NCBI RefSeq assembly: GCF_900116625.1
Contig: NZ_FPBE01000005.1
Coordinates: forward strand, 62,001 to 126,000
Origin: Idiomarina abyssalis
Lineage (GTDB): Bacteria > Pseudomonadota > Gammaproteobacteria > Enterobacterales > Alteromonadaceae
Length of the DNA stretch: 64,000 bases
Reading direction: 5' to 3'
Positions 50,479-58,652 of this stretch are shown here, in pieces. Every line of letters begins with the position of its first letter. Position 1 is the stretch's first letter. The notes below the pieces were generated by a model. The model worked only from the letters and a program-made list of their open reading frames with translations. It was not told where the DNA came from and did no database searches. The translations under genes and the position numbers were made by a program.

Positions 50479-52584
50479 TTACTTCCTTAAGCGCGTCACG
50501 CGCTGAACATCCGGCATTTTACGAATGTGACGTATCACATCCGCTAAGTGCTTACGGTTTTTTATGGTTAAAGCCACATCAATGAAATAAATGTTGGCGT
50601 CAATTTCTTCGGTCTGCAGACCATCAATATTACAACCCGTGGTGGCAATTGACGAGGTTAACTTGGCCAGCACACCCTGATTGTTAACAATTTCAATGCG
50701 AATCTCAGAAATAAACTCGGCGTCGGGTTTGTTATCCCACTCAACCGGGAAGTAACGACCGGGATCGTCTTCATGTCCGCGAACGTTTTTACACTCACGA
50801 CGATGAATAACCAAACCTTTACCCGGGCTGACATGGGCAATAATATCATCGCCAGGAATAGGTCGGCAGCACTTCGCGAAGCTTACCAGAAGACCTTCAG
50901 CTCCTTTAATCGAGAGGCTTTTTTGCGATGCATTATCATCTTTTATCGGTTGTAAATCGCCCAGTAAACGCTTCGCAATGGCAATCGACATCATGTTACC
51001 TAAGCCAATTTGCTTCAGCAGGTTCTCACGGGTATCCATTTTTGTTTCCTGCAGCACCCGGTTAAATTCCGACTCTGGTATCTCGTCGTAACTCACCTGG
51101 CCTAAGGCGGAACGCAGCAAACGCTCACCTAGCTGTTGCGCTTCGTCAGCTTCCTGACTTTTCAGGTACTGACGAATTTTAGCGCGGGCCTTGCCCGTTA
51201 CCACAAAGTTGAGCCAGGCAATATTGGGCCGAGAATTCGGTGCGGTTTTTATCTCAACCGTTTGTCCGGTTTCCAGCGGCTTGCTTAACGAATAAGTACG
51301 ATGATTAACTCTCGCTCCAATACAGGTGTTACCAACATCGGTATGAACCGCGTAAGCAAAGTCTACCGCTGTTGCCCCCTGAGGCAACTCGGTAATACGC
51401 CCGTCAGGGCTGAATACGTATATTTCATCGGGGAACAGGTCAGATTTGACGCTTTCAATAAACTCAAAAGAGTTACCGGCACTTTGCTGCAGCTCTAACA
51501 GACTCTGCATCCACTTACGGGCGCGCACCTGAGCGGTAGTACTGGAGTCATCAGATTTTTTGTACATCCAATGTGCCGCGACACCCCTGTCGGCCATAAG
51601 ATCCATTTCTTCGGTGCGGATCTGAATTTCTACTGGTACCCCGTGTGGTCCTTTTAAAGAGGTATGCAGCGACTGATAGCCATTTGACTTAGGAATTGCA
51701 ATGTAATCTTTAAACCGCGTCTCAATGGGTTTATACAAATTGTGCAGCGCGCCAAGAACCCGGTAGCAGGTATCCACACTGTCGACAATGACGCGGAAAG
51801 CATAGATATCCATAACCTGTTCAAACTTAACTTCTTTGGCCTGCATTTTGCGGTAAATACTGTGCAGATGCTTTTCACGGCCGGACACCCGCGCTTTAAT
51901 ATTATTGCCTTCAAGCCGGGAGTTGATTTCGCTCTGTACACGCTCAGTAAACTCGCGTCGATTACCCCGTGCCCGTTTAACTTCCGATTCCAGCAACTTC
52001 CCACGCCAGGGATACAGCGCCCAAAAGCCCAATTGCTCCAGCTCGTTTTTAATATCGTGCATACCCAGACGGTGCGCTAACGGCGCATAAATTTCTAAGG
52101 TTTCGCGGGCAATGCGACGACGTTTATCGGGGCGGAGGTGCTGAATAGTGCGCATGTTATGGGTGCGGTCAGCCAGTTTAATCAGAATAACCCGAATATC
52201 CTGCACCATCGCCATAATCATCTTGCGATAGTTTTCGGCCTGAGCTTCTTCTTTAGAGTTAAACTGAAGTTTATCCAGTTTAGAAACCCCCTCGACCAGA
52301 CTGGCAACCGTTGCGCCAAAGCGCTCGGCCAGGTCTTCCCGGCTGGTTTCAGTATCTTCAATCACGTCATGCAGTAAGGCAGCCATGAGTGTTTCACAAT
52401 CCAGCTTCATATCCGCAAGCAAACTGGCTACGGCAACCGGGTGAGTAATATAAGGTTCACCACTGCTACGTTTTTGCGAACTATGGGCTTCATTTGCTAC
52501 AACAAAGGCATCACGAATACGCTCCACCTGCTCAGATGGAAGATACTCACTAACTTGAGCCTTTAAGCCTTCAAATAAGTACAC
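50479..52584 (-). CDS. spoT: Bifunctional (p)ppGpp synthetase/hydrolase SpoT
   Basis: A 701-residue stringent-response enzyme. The HD hydrolase motif [10 protein letters not shown] is at 70-79 (His72-Asp73). The synthetase domain holds RFKD at 290-293, the RxKD signature of bifunctional, SpoT-type enzymes as opposed to RelA's ExDD. TGS (around 385-450, [22 protein letters not shown]) and ACT (C-terminal, [17 protein letters not shown]) domains follow. It balances synthesis and degradation of (p)ppGpp. It lies 103 bases after rpoZ. Confidence 0.96.
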   Translation of the reverse strand: MYLFEGLKAQVSEYLPSEQVERIRDAFVVANEAHSSQKRSSGEPYITHPVAVASLLADMKLDCETLMAALLHDVIEDTETSREDLAERFGATVASLVEGVSKLDKLQFNSKEEAQAENYRKMIMAMVQDIRVILIKLADRTHNMRTIQHLRPDKRRRIARETLEIYAPLAHRLGMHDIKNELEQLGFWALYPWRGKLLESEVKRARGNRREFTERVQSEINSRLEGNNIKARVSGREKHLHSIYRKMQAKEVKFEQVMDIYAFRVIVDSVDTCYRVLGALHNLYKPIETRFKDYIAIPKSNGYQSLHTSLKGPHGVPVEIQIRTEEMDLMADRGVAAHWMYKKSDDSSTTAQVRARKWMQSLLELQQSAGNSFEFIESVKSDLFPDEIYVFSPDGRITELPQGATAVDFAYAVHTDVGNTCIGARVNHRTYSLSKPLETGQTVEIKTAPNSRPNIAWLNFVVTGKARAKIRQYLKSQEADEAQQLGERLLRSALGQVSYDEIPESEFNRVLQETKMDTRENLLKQIGLGNMMSIAIAKRLLGDLQPIKDDNASQKSLSIKGAEGLLVSFAKCCRPIPGDDIIAHVSPGKGLVIHRRECKNVRGHEDDPGRYFPVEWDNKPDAEFISEIRIEIVNNQGVLAKLTSSIATTGCNIDGLQTEEIDANIYFIDVALTIKNRKHLADVIRHIRKMPDVQRVTRLRK

Positions 52585-52651
52585 CAGATAACTCCCCGGG
52601 TCACACCGGACTTATGAATATACTTTCAGAATAAGGGGATTTGATAGAATT

Positions 52652-52675
52652 GCCAACGGCATTGATGCCGTTGGC
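52652..52675. other. rpoZ-spoT intergenic hairpin
   Basis: Perfect 9-bp stem GCCAACGGC/GCCGTTGGC with a 6-base loop, between rpoZ and spoT. No T-run follows on either strand, so it is not a classical terminator; it may stabilise or separate the rpoZ and spoT message segments. Confidence 0.6.
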
Positions 52676-52687
52676 GAATAGAAATTT

Positions 52688-52957
52688 TTATTCGATACCG
52701 CGCAGCGCATCTACGGCACGCAGTTCTTCAGCGTCTTGCTGCTTTTGAGCGGCTTGATCTTCGATGTCCAGACGTTCGTTGTCGATAAGACCTTGCTCTA
52801 TTTCACGCAAAGCAATAACAGTTGGCTTTTCGTTCTTTGTTTCAACTAATGGCTCTTTACCATTAGCCAACTGACGCGCGCGGCGTGAAGCTAACAAAAT
52901 TAAATCAAAACGGTTACCAACACGGTCTACAGCATCTTCTACAGTTACGCGAGCCAT
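52688..52957 (-). CDS. rpoZ: RNA polymerase omega subunit
   Basis: An 89-residue omega subunit, beginning [30 protein letters not shown], here named only by pieces: [18 protein letters not shown], then [10 protein letters not shown]. It helps to assemble RNA polymerase and, in E. coli, contributes to the ppGpp binding site. It sits between gmk and spoT in the usual order. Confidence 0.96.
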   Translation of the reverse strand: MARVTVEDAVDRVGNRFDLILLASRRARQLANGKEPLVETKNEKPTVIALREIEQGLIDNERLDIEDQAAQKQQDAEELRAVDALRGIE

Positions 52958-53023
52958 GGTTTTACTCCAAATAAAGCGTGAGTCGTATTTTTCGAAAGGC
53001 TAAGAATTATACGGAATTAAGCC

Positions 53024-53659
53024 CTATGATCCAAGCAATTCCTTCAATACCTTTGAATATCTTACTTGTTGGTGCGGCATTTTATGTCGTTGGGCAAAAA
53101 CAATATGCTCCAGCGATGCTAGAGTATTATCAAAGTCATCGTTTACCAGTAAGTAGTCAAACTCATGATAATGCGACATTTCCGCCTGAGCTTTTGCCAT
53201 ACGCTCGGCAATAACTTCGTCGGAATCCTGACCTCGAAATCGCAACCTTTCTTCCAGAATTTCCAGGCTGGGGGGGACAATAAAAACCGAACGAACATCG
53301 GGGTGGTGTTCACGAACTTGTTGCGCGCCCTGCCAGTCAATATCGAGGAAAACGTCTTTACCCTCTGCCAATAAGGACTCGACGACTTTACGAGAGGTTC
53401 CATAATAATTGCCGAACACACGTGCCCATTCATAAAACTCACCCGCATCAATACGCTGTTCAAACTCGTCGGTATTGAGAAAATGGTAGTGGACGCCCTG
53501 CACTTCACCCGGGCGCGGAGCACGCGTGGTGGACGATACAGATACCTGCATGGATTGATCGGGGTGTTTTTCCAACAAAGCCCGTATCAGGCTCGACTTG
53601 CCTGCGCCACTGGGGGCCGCAATGATAAACAAATTCCCTAACACCGGAGACGCGGTCAT
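53024..53659 (-). CDS. gmk: Guanylate kinase
   Basis: A 211-residue P-loop kinase that phosphorylates GMP to GDP. It has the P-loop [11 protein letters not shown], the substrate-binding [18 protein letters not shown], and the [11 protein letters not shown] motif. I take the ATG at 53659 as the start; the open frame extends upstream to 53962, but those residues are not family-like and overlap the divergent MFS gene. It is the first gene of gmk-rpoZ-spoT-ridA. Confidence 0.96.
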   Translation of the reverse strand: MTASPVLGNLFIIAAPSGAGKSSLIRALLEKHPDQSMQVSVSSTTRAPRPGEVQGVHYHFLNTDEFEQRIDAGEFYEWARVFGNYYGTSRKVVESLLAEGKDVFLDIDWQGAQQVREHHPDVRSVFIVPPSLEILEERLRFRGQDSDEVIAERMAKAQAEMSHYHEFDYLLVNDDFDNTLASLEHIVFAQRHKMPHQQVRYSKVLKELLGS

Positions 53660-53735
53660 AACGGGTTCTCTTTTTAAGAAACGGACGATCACTGTTGGCG
53701 CGAAATAATAACACGGTTTCACACCGCGATGAAAA

Positions 53736-54983
53736 TTGAGTAGAGTATGGCTTTTACGCAGCAGCGGTACTAATTTGCAGACTTCATCAGCGCCTGTGGC
53801 GAAACCATCAAAACTTCCCCTCTTTTTCGGCCTGTTGGTTCTGGTATTGCTGGGGCTCAATCTACGCCCACTGCTAACCTCGGTAGGGCCTCTTACCGAC
53901 GAACTGCAAAGCATTACCAAACTGTCTTTTAGTGAAGTTTCGCTACTGACCACACTGCCCATTTTAATGATTGGTTTAATGGCGTTATTCGCTGGCCGGG
54001 TAACGACAGCATTAGGTTATAAGCAGGGCATAGGTCTTGGTCTTCTTGTGCTTTGCGCAGGCCTGCTAGTACGCTTATTTGAGCCGACAAATATAAGCTT
54101 AATCAGTAGTGCCCTGGTTGGAGGGGTTGGTATTGCACTGCTTCATATTGTGATCCCTGAGCTAACCAAGCAAAAATACCTGAACCGCTTAGGTATGGTC
54201 ACCGGTCTTTGGTCTGCTGCACTGATGGGCGGTGCTGCACTCGGCGCTGTTGCCACCCCCTGGGCTGCAAACTTACTGCCTGAACGATTCCAGGCTCTGG
54301 GAAGCTGGTCTCTGTTGGCCTTACTGGTACTCGTCATTTGGTACCTCCCTTTTAACCGGGTTCCGGTAGCCAGCATCCCTCCAAGACACCTGCTACTGCG
54401 CGCTCATCGTTATCCACGGGCATGGCTGCTCGGTATTTACTTTGCCCTGGTTAATGCAGGTTATGCAGGGTTCATTGCCTGGATAGCGCCTTTTTACGCA
54501 GAATTTGACTGGCCAGCACAAAAAGCCGGAAATTTACTGGCACTGTTTTCTTTAGTTCAGGTTATTGGGGCTTTATTGTTGCCGGCTTTATCTCGAACAC
54601 AAGACAGGCGCTTTTGGCTAATGCTAGCGGTTATCACCCAAATGGTGGGGTTTGCCGGGCTCAGTTGGTTTCCGACAGCGGCTCCGTGGTTATGGTCCGC
54701 TCTGTGCGGTTTTGGTTTAGGTGGCGCTTTTCCGCTGTGCATTGTTATGGCACTGGACCATATCGATAACCCCGTGCAGGCCGGACGTCTGGTTTCCTTT
54801 ATGCAAGGTATAGGCTTTATGTTTGCCAGCCTCATGCCGCTTTTAACCGGATGGTTCAGAGATGTTTCAGGCAACTACAGTTTAGGCTGGCAATTACACA
54901 TCATTGTTGGCTTATTAATTTTGCTTATAACCTGGCGTTTTAACCCCAAAGACTACAATGGGTTATTTAACTTGCGGGAATGA
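53736..54983 (+). CDS. MFS transporter, CynX/NimT type
   Basis: A 415-residue transporter with twelve hydrophobic helices. The first, [19 protein letters not shown], is the signature of the CynX/NimT (cyanate/nitroimidazole-like) MFS branch. It should be a small-molecule exporter or importer at the inner membrane. The start is uncertain: TTG at 53736 gives the longest frame, TTG at 53775 (MQTSSAPV) is also possible, and neither has a clear ribosome-binding site. An out-of-frame ATG at 53747 stops after 8 codons. The end overlaps the TetR gene by 17 bases. Confidence 0.85.
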   Translation: MSRVWLLRSSGTNLQTSSAPVAKPSKLPLFFGLLVLVLLGLNLRPLLTSVGPLTDELQSITKLSFSEVSLLTTLPILMIGLMALFAGRVTTALGYKQGIGLGLLVLCAGLLVRLFEPTNISLISSALVGGVGIALLHIVIPELTKQKYLNRLGMVTGLWSAALMGGAALGAVATPWAANLLPERFQALGSWSLLALLVLVIWYLPFNRVPVASIPPRHLLLRAHRYPRAWLLGIYFALVNAGYAGFIAWIAPFYAEFDWPAQKAGNLLALFSLVQVIGALLLPALSRTQDRRFWLMLAVITQMVGFAGLSWFPTAAPWLWSALCGFGLGGAFPLCIVMALDHIDNPVQAGRLVSFMQGIGFMFASLMPLLTGWFRDVSGNYSLGWQLHIIVGLLILLITWRFNPKDYNGLFNLRE

Positions 54984-55557
54984 TTCTCGCAATAATGTCG
55001 TCGGCCAAAGTCTCTAGCTGCTGCTGAGGTACACCTCGTCCCGCCATGGTGCGCAATCCAATAACATTCGTTTGCAACAAGCGACCAAGACGTTCGGGAG
55101 ACTGAGCCCGACCAATTTCTCCACGCTGCTGCGCCAGTTTGAAAGCATCGGTGAAGCCGCGCTCAAACTCGTCCAGATAAGCTTTGGCAGGTTCACTAAA
55201 CGCCTTGTCTTCCGGAGTGAACTCAAGCAAAGTTTTCACTAACATGCAGGCCTTCGTCGGCGACTCACTAGACGTCATTACCGCTATATTGCGAAGGTAC
55301 AAGCTTATACCCTGCAAAATAGACGAAGTTTGAGCCAATGTCTGTTCAAACTCTTCCGTCGCAAGCACAGCGTACTTTTCCAGTGTCTCTTTAAATAACG
55401 CTTCCTTGTTACCAAAGGCGGCGTAAATACTTCCTGGCCTCATGTCCATTTCTTCTTCGATGTCTTTCATCGAGGTCGCATGATATCCCTTGCGCCAGAA
55501 AAGCTTGAGCGCATTGTTAAGCGCTGTTTCCCGGTGAAATTTAGGCGTTCTGGGCAT
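54967..55557 (-). CDS. TetR/AcrR family transcriptional regulator
   Basis: A 196-residue repressor. The N-terminal helix-turn-helix is of TetR type ([40 protein letters not shown], split here as [14 protein letters not shown] and [14 protein letters not shown]). The C-terminal ligand domain has [13 protein letters not shown], in which Cys may be redox- or electrophile-reactive. An inverted repeat overlapping its own predicted promoter suggests autorepression. The 3' end overlaps the convergent MFS gene by 17 bases; a hairpin lies in the overlap. It diverges from pyp. Confidence 0.9.
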   Translation of the reverse strand: MPRTPKFHRETALNNALKLFWRKGYHATSMKDIEEEMDMRPGSIYAAFGNKEALFKETLEKYAVLATEEFEQTLAQTSSILQGISLYLRNIAVMTSSESPTKACMLVKTLLEFTPEDKAFSEPAKAYLDEFERGFTDAFKLAQQRGEIGRAQSPERLGRLLQTNVIGLRTMAGRGVPQQQLETLADDIIARIIPAS

Positions 55558-55583
55558 TTTCTTTATCCTTAATTATTGACCTG

Positions 55584-55605
55584 CAAGCAAGTATAGACCT
55601 GCTTG
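55584..55605. promoter_or_regulatory. Putative TetR operator and promoter
   Basis: CAAGCA and TGCTTG form a perfect inverted repeat with a 10-base spacer. On the minus strand the spacer holds TATACT, a -10, with GTGAAA 17 bases upstream as -35, fitting a tetR promoter. Binding here would block tetR transcription and could also influence pyp, whose candidate promoter begins 9 bases away. Confidence 0.6.
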
Positions 55606-55613
55606 TTCCTAAT

Positions 55614-55643
55614 TTCACTTTAAGAAGTGTTAAGAATTATGAT
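55614..55643 (+). promoter_or_regulatory. Candidate pyp-pcl promoter
   Basis: TTCACT at 55614-55619 and TATGAT at 55638-55643 with an 18-base spacer, about 55 bases before the pyp ATG. It lies immediately downstream of the TetR-type inverted repeat. Confidence 0.5.
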
Positions 55644-55697
55644 CCAAAGGTTTCGGGAGCGACTATTAGAAGAAACATTACAAATAAAGGTAACACT

Positions 55698-56075
55698 ATG
55701 GAAATTGTTCAGTTCGGTTCCGATGATATTGAAAATACTCTGGCGAAAATGTCAGATGACAAATTAAACGACATTGCGTTTGGTGCGATTCAGCTCGACG
55801 GCAGTGGAAAAATCATTCAGTACAATGCCGCTGAAGGCGATATTACAGGTCGCGACCCGGGGGCTGTTGTTGGTAAAAACTTTTTCAAGGAAGTTGCGCC
55901 TTGTACCAACAGCCCTGAGTTTAAAGGCCGCTTCGATGAGGGCGTAAAAAATGGCGACTTGAACACCATGTTCGAGTACGTTTTTGACTATGAAATGAAA
56001 CCGACTAAGGTCAAAGTTCACATGAAAAAAGCTCTGACCGGGGATACCTACTGGGTGTTTGTTAAGCGGCTATAA
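55698..56075 (+). CDS. pyp: Photoactive yellow protein
   Basis: A 125-residue blue-light receptor, almost colinear with Halorhodospira PYP. The chromophore-binding cysteine is Cys69 in [10 protein letters not shown]. All photocycle residues are present: Tyr42, Glu46, Thr50, Arg52, Tyr94, Tyr98 and Met100. p-Coumarate attached to Cys69 absorbs blue light; Glu46 and Tyr42 hydrogen-bond it. AAAGG lies 7 bases before the ATG. The ligase gene pcl starts one base after its stop, so both are co-translated. From memory, Idiomarina PYP has been studied and linked to biofilm regulation; I infer this is that protein or a close relative. Confidence 0.97.
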   Translation: MEIVQFGSDDIENTLAKMSDDKLNDIAFGAIQLDGSGKIIQYNAAEGDITGRDPGAVVGKNFFKEVAPCTNSPEFKGRFDEGVKNGDLNTMFEYVFDYEMKPTKVKVHMKKALTGDTYWVFVKRL

Positions 56076-56076
56076 C

Positions 56077-57324
56077 GTGACAATCTCACTTAATCACCAC
56101 TTCATTGTAACTGTCATCGGCGATCTTATCGCCGATGAGCTCTCGAGAATGCGCCCGGCTGAAAGCGAGCACTGGAAGCGACGTCAGTGGCACGAAGACG
56201 ATTATTTGATATCGAAAAACCAGGTCACAAAAGACGATGGCGACGAAGCTGTTGCGGTAGACTCACTGGAGAGGCTTGCTCTGGCCGGGCGGGTTGTCCA
56301 GTTTTTCCACATGGGAGACAGCGGAGTTGAGGACTACCTCTTACGTCGTCACAGTCTGTCCGAATGGGCTGAAGTGGTGCTTAAGTCACGACAAGTTCAC
56401 TCTCAAAATTTAACCGTAACGACTTCTGGCACTACCGGGCAGCCTAAAGCTTGTGAGCACTCCTGGAGCACTTTGGTTGAAGAAGCGAATTCGTTTATCC
56501 GTATTTTTAATAATGAATACGACATATCGCCTAACAGAGTGGTCGCCCTGGTGCCCAGCCATCATATTTATGGCTTCTTGTTTACTGTGTTATTACCTAA
56601 TCTCGTCGATATTCCTGTTATAAGAGGGTTCAAAGCCTATAGCCATGTTCGCAATGGCGGCTTGCGTGCCGGCGATATCGTTGTTGGCTTCCCCGAGTTA
56701 TTGACTCAGCTTTCCACAGAGATCCCGCCATTACCGCCGGGAGTGCTTTTTATGAGTTCAACGGGCCACTGCCCACCGGGCACATTGCATCAGCTCTACT
56801 CTATGGGTGCCGCAAGAACTGTCGAGGTTTACGGTAGTTCAGAAACCGCAGGTGTGGGTTATCGCAGCGAGCCAGAAGATAATTATCGTCTGCTTCCCCG
56901 CTGGCGCAGCCACGACAGCAATCCGCAGTGTATCGTCGACAGACAAACGCTATTAACCTTTGATTTACCGGATAGCGCAGCTTGGAAAAACGACAGTGAA
57001 TTTCAGATTAAAGGGCGTGTTGATAAAGCTATTTCAATACGGGGAACCAATGTATTTCCCGACCATGTTGCTGATTGTCTACGCCAGCACCCTGATATTG
57101 CTGATGCCACTGTCAGGCCACTCGTAGCGGACGAAGGAACAGGCTTAAAGGCGTTTATTGTTTTACAAAGGCATTCTGAAAACGCCATGACTGAGCAAAG
57201 TCTAAAAAACTGGCTAAGTGAACGTTTACTTGCGGCCGAAGTCCCTCAGCACATCAGCTTTGGTAAGCAGTTACCGCTTAATACCATGGGCAAGGCCTGT
57301 GACTGGGCTATCGATAAACGTTAA
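56077..57324 (+). CDS. pcl: p-Coumarate:CoA ligase for PYP chromophore activation
   Basis: A 415-residue AMP-forming ligase of the ANL superfamily, shorter than usual (about 500-550). The P-loop TTSGTTGQPKACEH, the VYGSSETAG A5-like motif and the GRVDKAISIRGTNVFP hinge and C-domain are present, with the catalytic Lys in GKACDWAI near the end. The PYP pathway needs p-coumaroyl-CoA to load Cys69. The start is the GTG at 56077, one base after the pyp stop; a TTG at 56059 inside pyp is an alternative. A tyrosine ammonia-lyase, the usual third gene, is not in the window. Confidence 0.9.
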   Translation: MTISLNHHFIVTVIGDLIADELSRMRPAESEHWKRRQWHEDDYLISKNQVTKDDGDEAVAVDSLERLALAGRVVQFFHMGDSGVEDYLLRRHSLSEWAEVVLKSRQVHSQNLTVTTSGTTGQPKACEHSWSTLVEEANSFIRIFNNEYDISPNRVVALVPSHHIYGFLFTVLLPNLVDIPVIRGFKAYSHVRNGGLRAGDIVVGFPELLTQLSTEIPPLPPGVLFMSSTGHCPPGTLHQLYSMGAARTVEVYGSSETAGVGYRSEPEDNYRLLPRWRSHDSNPQCIVDRQTLLTFDLPDSAAWKNDSEFQIKGRVDKAISIRGTNVFPDHVADCLRQHPDIADATVRPLVADEGTGLKAFIVLQRHSENAMTEQSLKNWLSERLLAAEVPQHISFGKQLPLNTMGKACDWAIDKR

Positions 57325-57333
57325 GCGACTCAA

Positions 57334-58500
57334 TTAATGCAGCGCTCTGACGAGTACATCGTCAAAGCGTAGATCCGTTACCTGGGCACATTCCAAAGCA
57401 ATTTTATGCTTTACATTCTGTTGTGTTAACTGCTCCCGAACAGCGTTCAGACACTCATTATTACGATCAGCAGAAAGAGTCGACATAAGCACAACAATGA
57501 GGCCATTCCCTAAGCTACCCGGAATGTCGTAGTCACGAATGCTATTACGCAATATATGGCTTGTCGCTTTTAACGTCGCAACATCATCAGCCACTTTTAC
57601 AACAAGAACGTAATATTGGTATTCGGAATGCGCCTGAAATAGACTAAAGCGGCGTTGCAATGACTGCAGCATAAGGCGCCGATTGTAAAACCCCGTGTTC
57701 TCATCGCTGCCCCCCGTTTGTCGTAACTTCAATTCAAGTTCTTTGTAGTCGGTAATATCCTGAGTGGTGCCAAAAATAATGTCCTGACCATTGTCATTCG
57801 TCCGGTAAATACCAGATTCCCGTAACCATCGAATTTCGCCGTCCGCTAACATGATGCGATGCTCCACGTCCCGCGCACCCGACTGCTTAACCGCTTCAAT
57901 AGCTTCAGTCAGCGCTTGTCTGTCTTCCGGGTGGGTCTTATCCATAACCAATGCTAAAGACGGTTTGGTTTTTGCTTTATTCAGACCATGTAAGTCGTAC
58001 ATAGTATCGGACCATTTAGACAACCCGGTTTTTAAATCCAGCTGCCAATGACCCAGTCCCCCGACTCGTTCAGCTAACATTAAATTCCGCTGGTTCTCTT
58101 CAGCTTTCAGTTCCAGCATTTTTCGTTCGGTAATGTCGAGCATTTGCCCATTCCACAAGGTGCTGCCGTCATCTTGTTGAATCGTTACCGCGTGTCCGTA
58201 TATCCAGGCTTCTTTACCGTTTCTAATCACACGGTATTCTTTTATCCAGCGGTATTTGTAACGGGCGGAGTCGTGCATACTTTTCAGTACCGACTGTAAG
58301 TCATCGGGGTGGATAATGTTGCTGAGCAAATTAATATCGTGACTCAATGCCTCGGCGGAACATCCGAAAATAGCTTCCACGCCCTGGCTCACATAGTTAA
58401 ATTTTAATTCCCCGTCTGGCGAACGTTCAAGTTGGTAAAGAGCGCCTGGAACAGCATTTGCTAAGAGCTCTAAATTCACGCGGCTTTTATCAGTATTCAT
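57334..58500 (-). CDS. PAS-PAS protein with degenerate GGDEF domain
   Basis: A 388-residue cytoplasmic protein. Two PAS domains (about 8-130, with IIHPDDLQSVLKSMHDSARY, and 140-255, with HPEDRQALTEAIEAVKQSG) each end in a DITERK- or DITDY-type PAC segment. The third domain keeps TGFYNRRLMLQSL of a GGDEF domain, but the active loop RYGGDEF is replaced by SLGNGLI (329-335) and the metal-binding Asp of the first loop is lost. It cannot make cyclic-di-GMP and may act as a binding or scaffold protein. It converges with pcl 9 bases away, suggesting functional proximity to PYP signalling. Confidence 0.9.
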   Translation of the reverse strand: MNTDKSRVNLELLANAVPGALYQLERSPDGELKFNYVSQGVEAIFGCSAEALSHDINLLSNIIHPDDLQSVLKSMHDSARYKYRWIKEYRVIRNGKEAWIYGHAVTIQQDDGSTLWNGQMLDITERKMLELKAEENQRNLMLAERVGGLGHWQLDLKTGLSKWSDTMYDLHGLNKAKTKPSLALVMDKTHPEDRQALTEAIEAVKQSGARDVEHRIMLADGEIRWLRESGIYRTNDNGQDIIFGTTQDITDYKELELKLRQTGGSDENTGFYNRRLMLQSLQRRFSLFQAHSEYQYYVLVVKVADDVATLKATSHILRNSIRDYDIPGSLGNGLIVVLMSTLSADRNNECLNAVREQLTQQNVKHKIALECAQVTDLRFDDVLVRALH

Positions 58501-58593
58501 AACGACTAAGTCACTTTTTATCTACTGCAACAACAGTGCTCATAATACCGCAGTGGCCAGAAACTAAACAGCAAATTAATACAAAGTGACCCA

Positions 58594-58621
58594 TTACAAA
58601 TCTTTCTGAGTAGTCTATATA
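58594..58621 (+). promoter_or_regulatory. Candidate promoter of the BCCT gene
   Basis: TTACAA at 58594-58599 and TATATA at 58616-58621 with a 16-base spacer, about 32 bases before the start codon. AGGAG lies before the ATG. Confidence 0.5.
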
Positions 58622-58652
58622 TAAATAAATCTTAGAAAAAACAGGAGCTTTT

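Noticed and set aside
53747-53773. Eight-codon ORF (MAFTQQRY) before the CynX-type gene as a regulatory leader peptide
   Set aside because: It overlaps the most upstream start codon, has no ribosome-binding site and no attenuator hairpin follows.
53660-53962. Upstream extension of the gmk frame to 53962
   Set aside because: The added 101 residues are not family-like, overlap the divergent MFS gene, and the ATG at 53659 begins directly before the P-loop domain.
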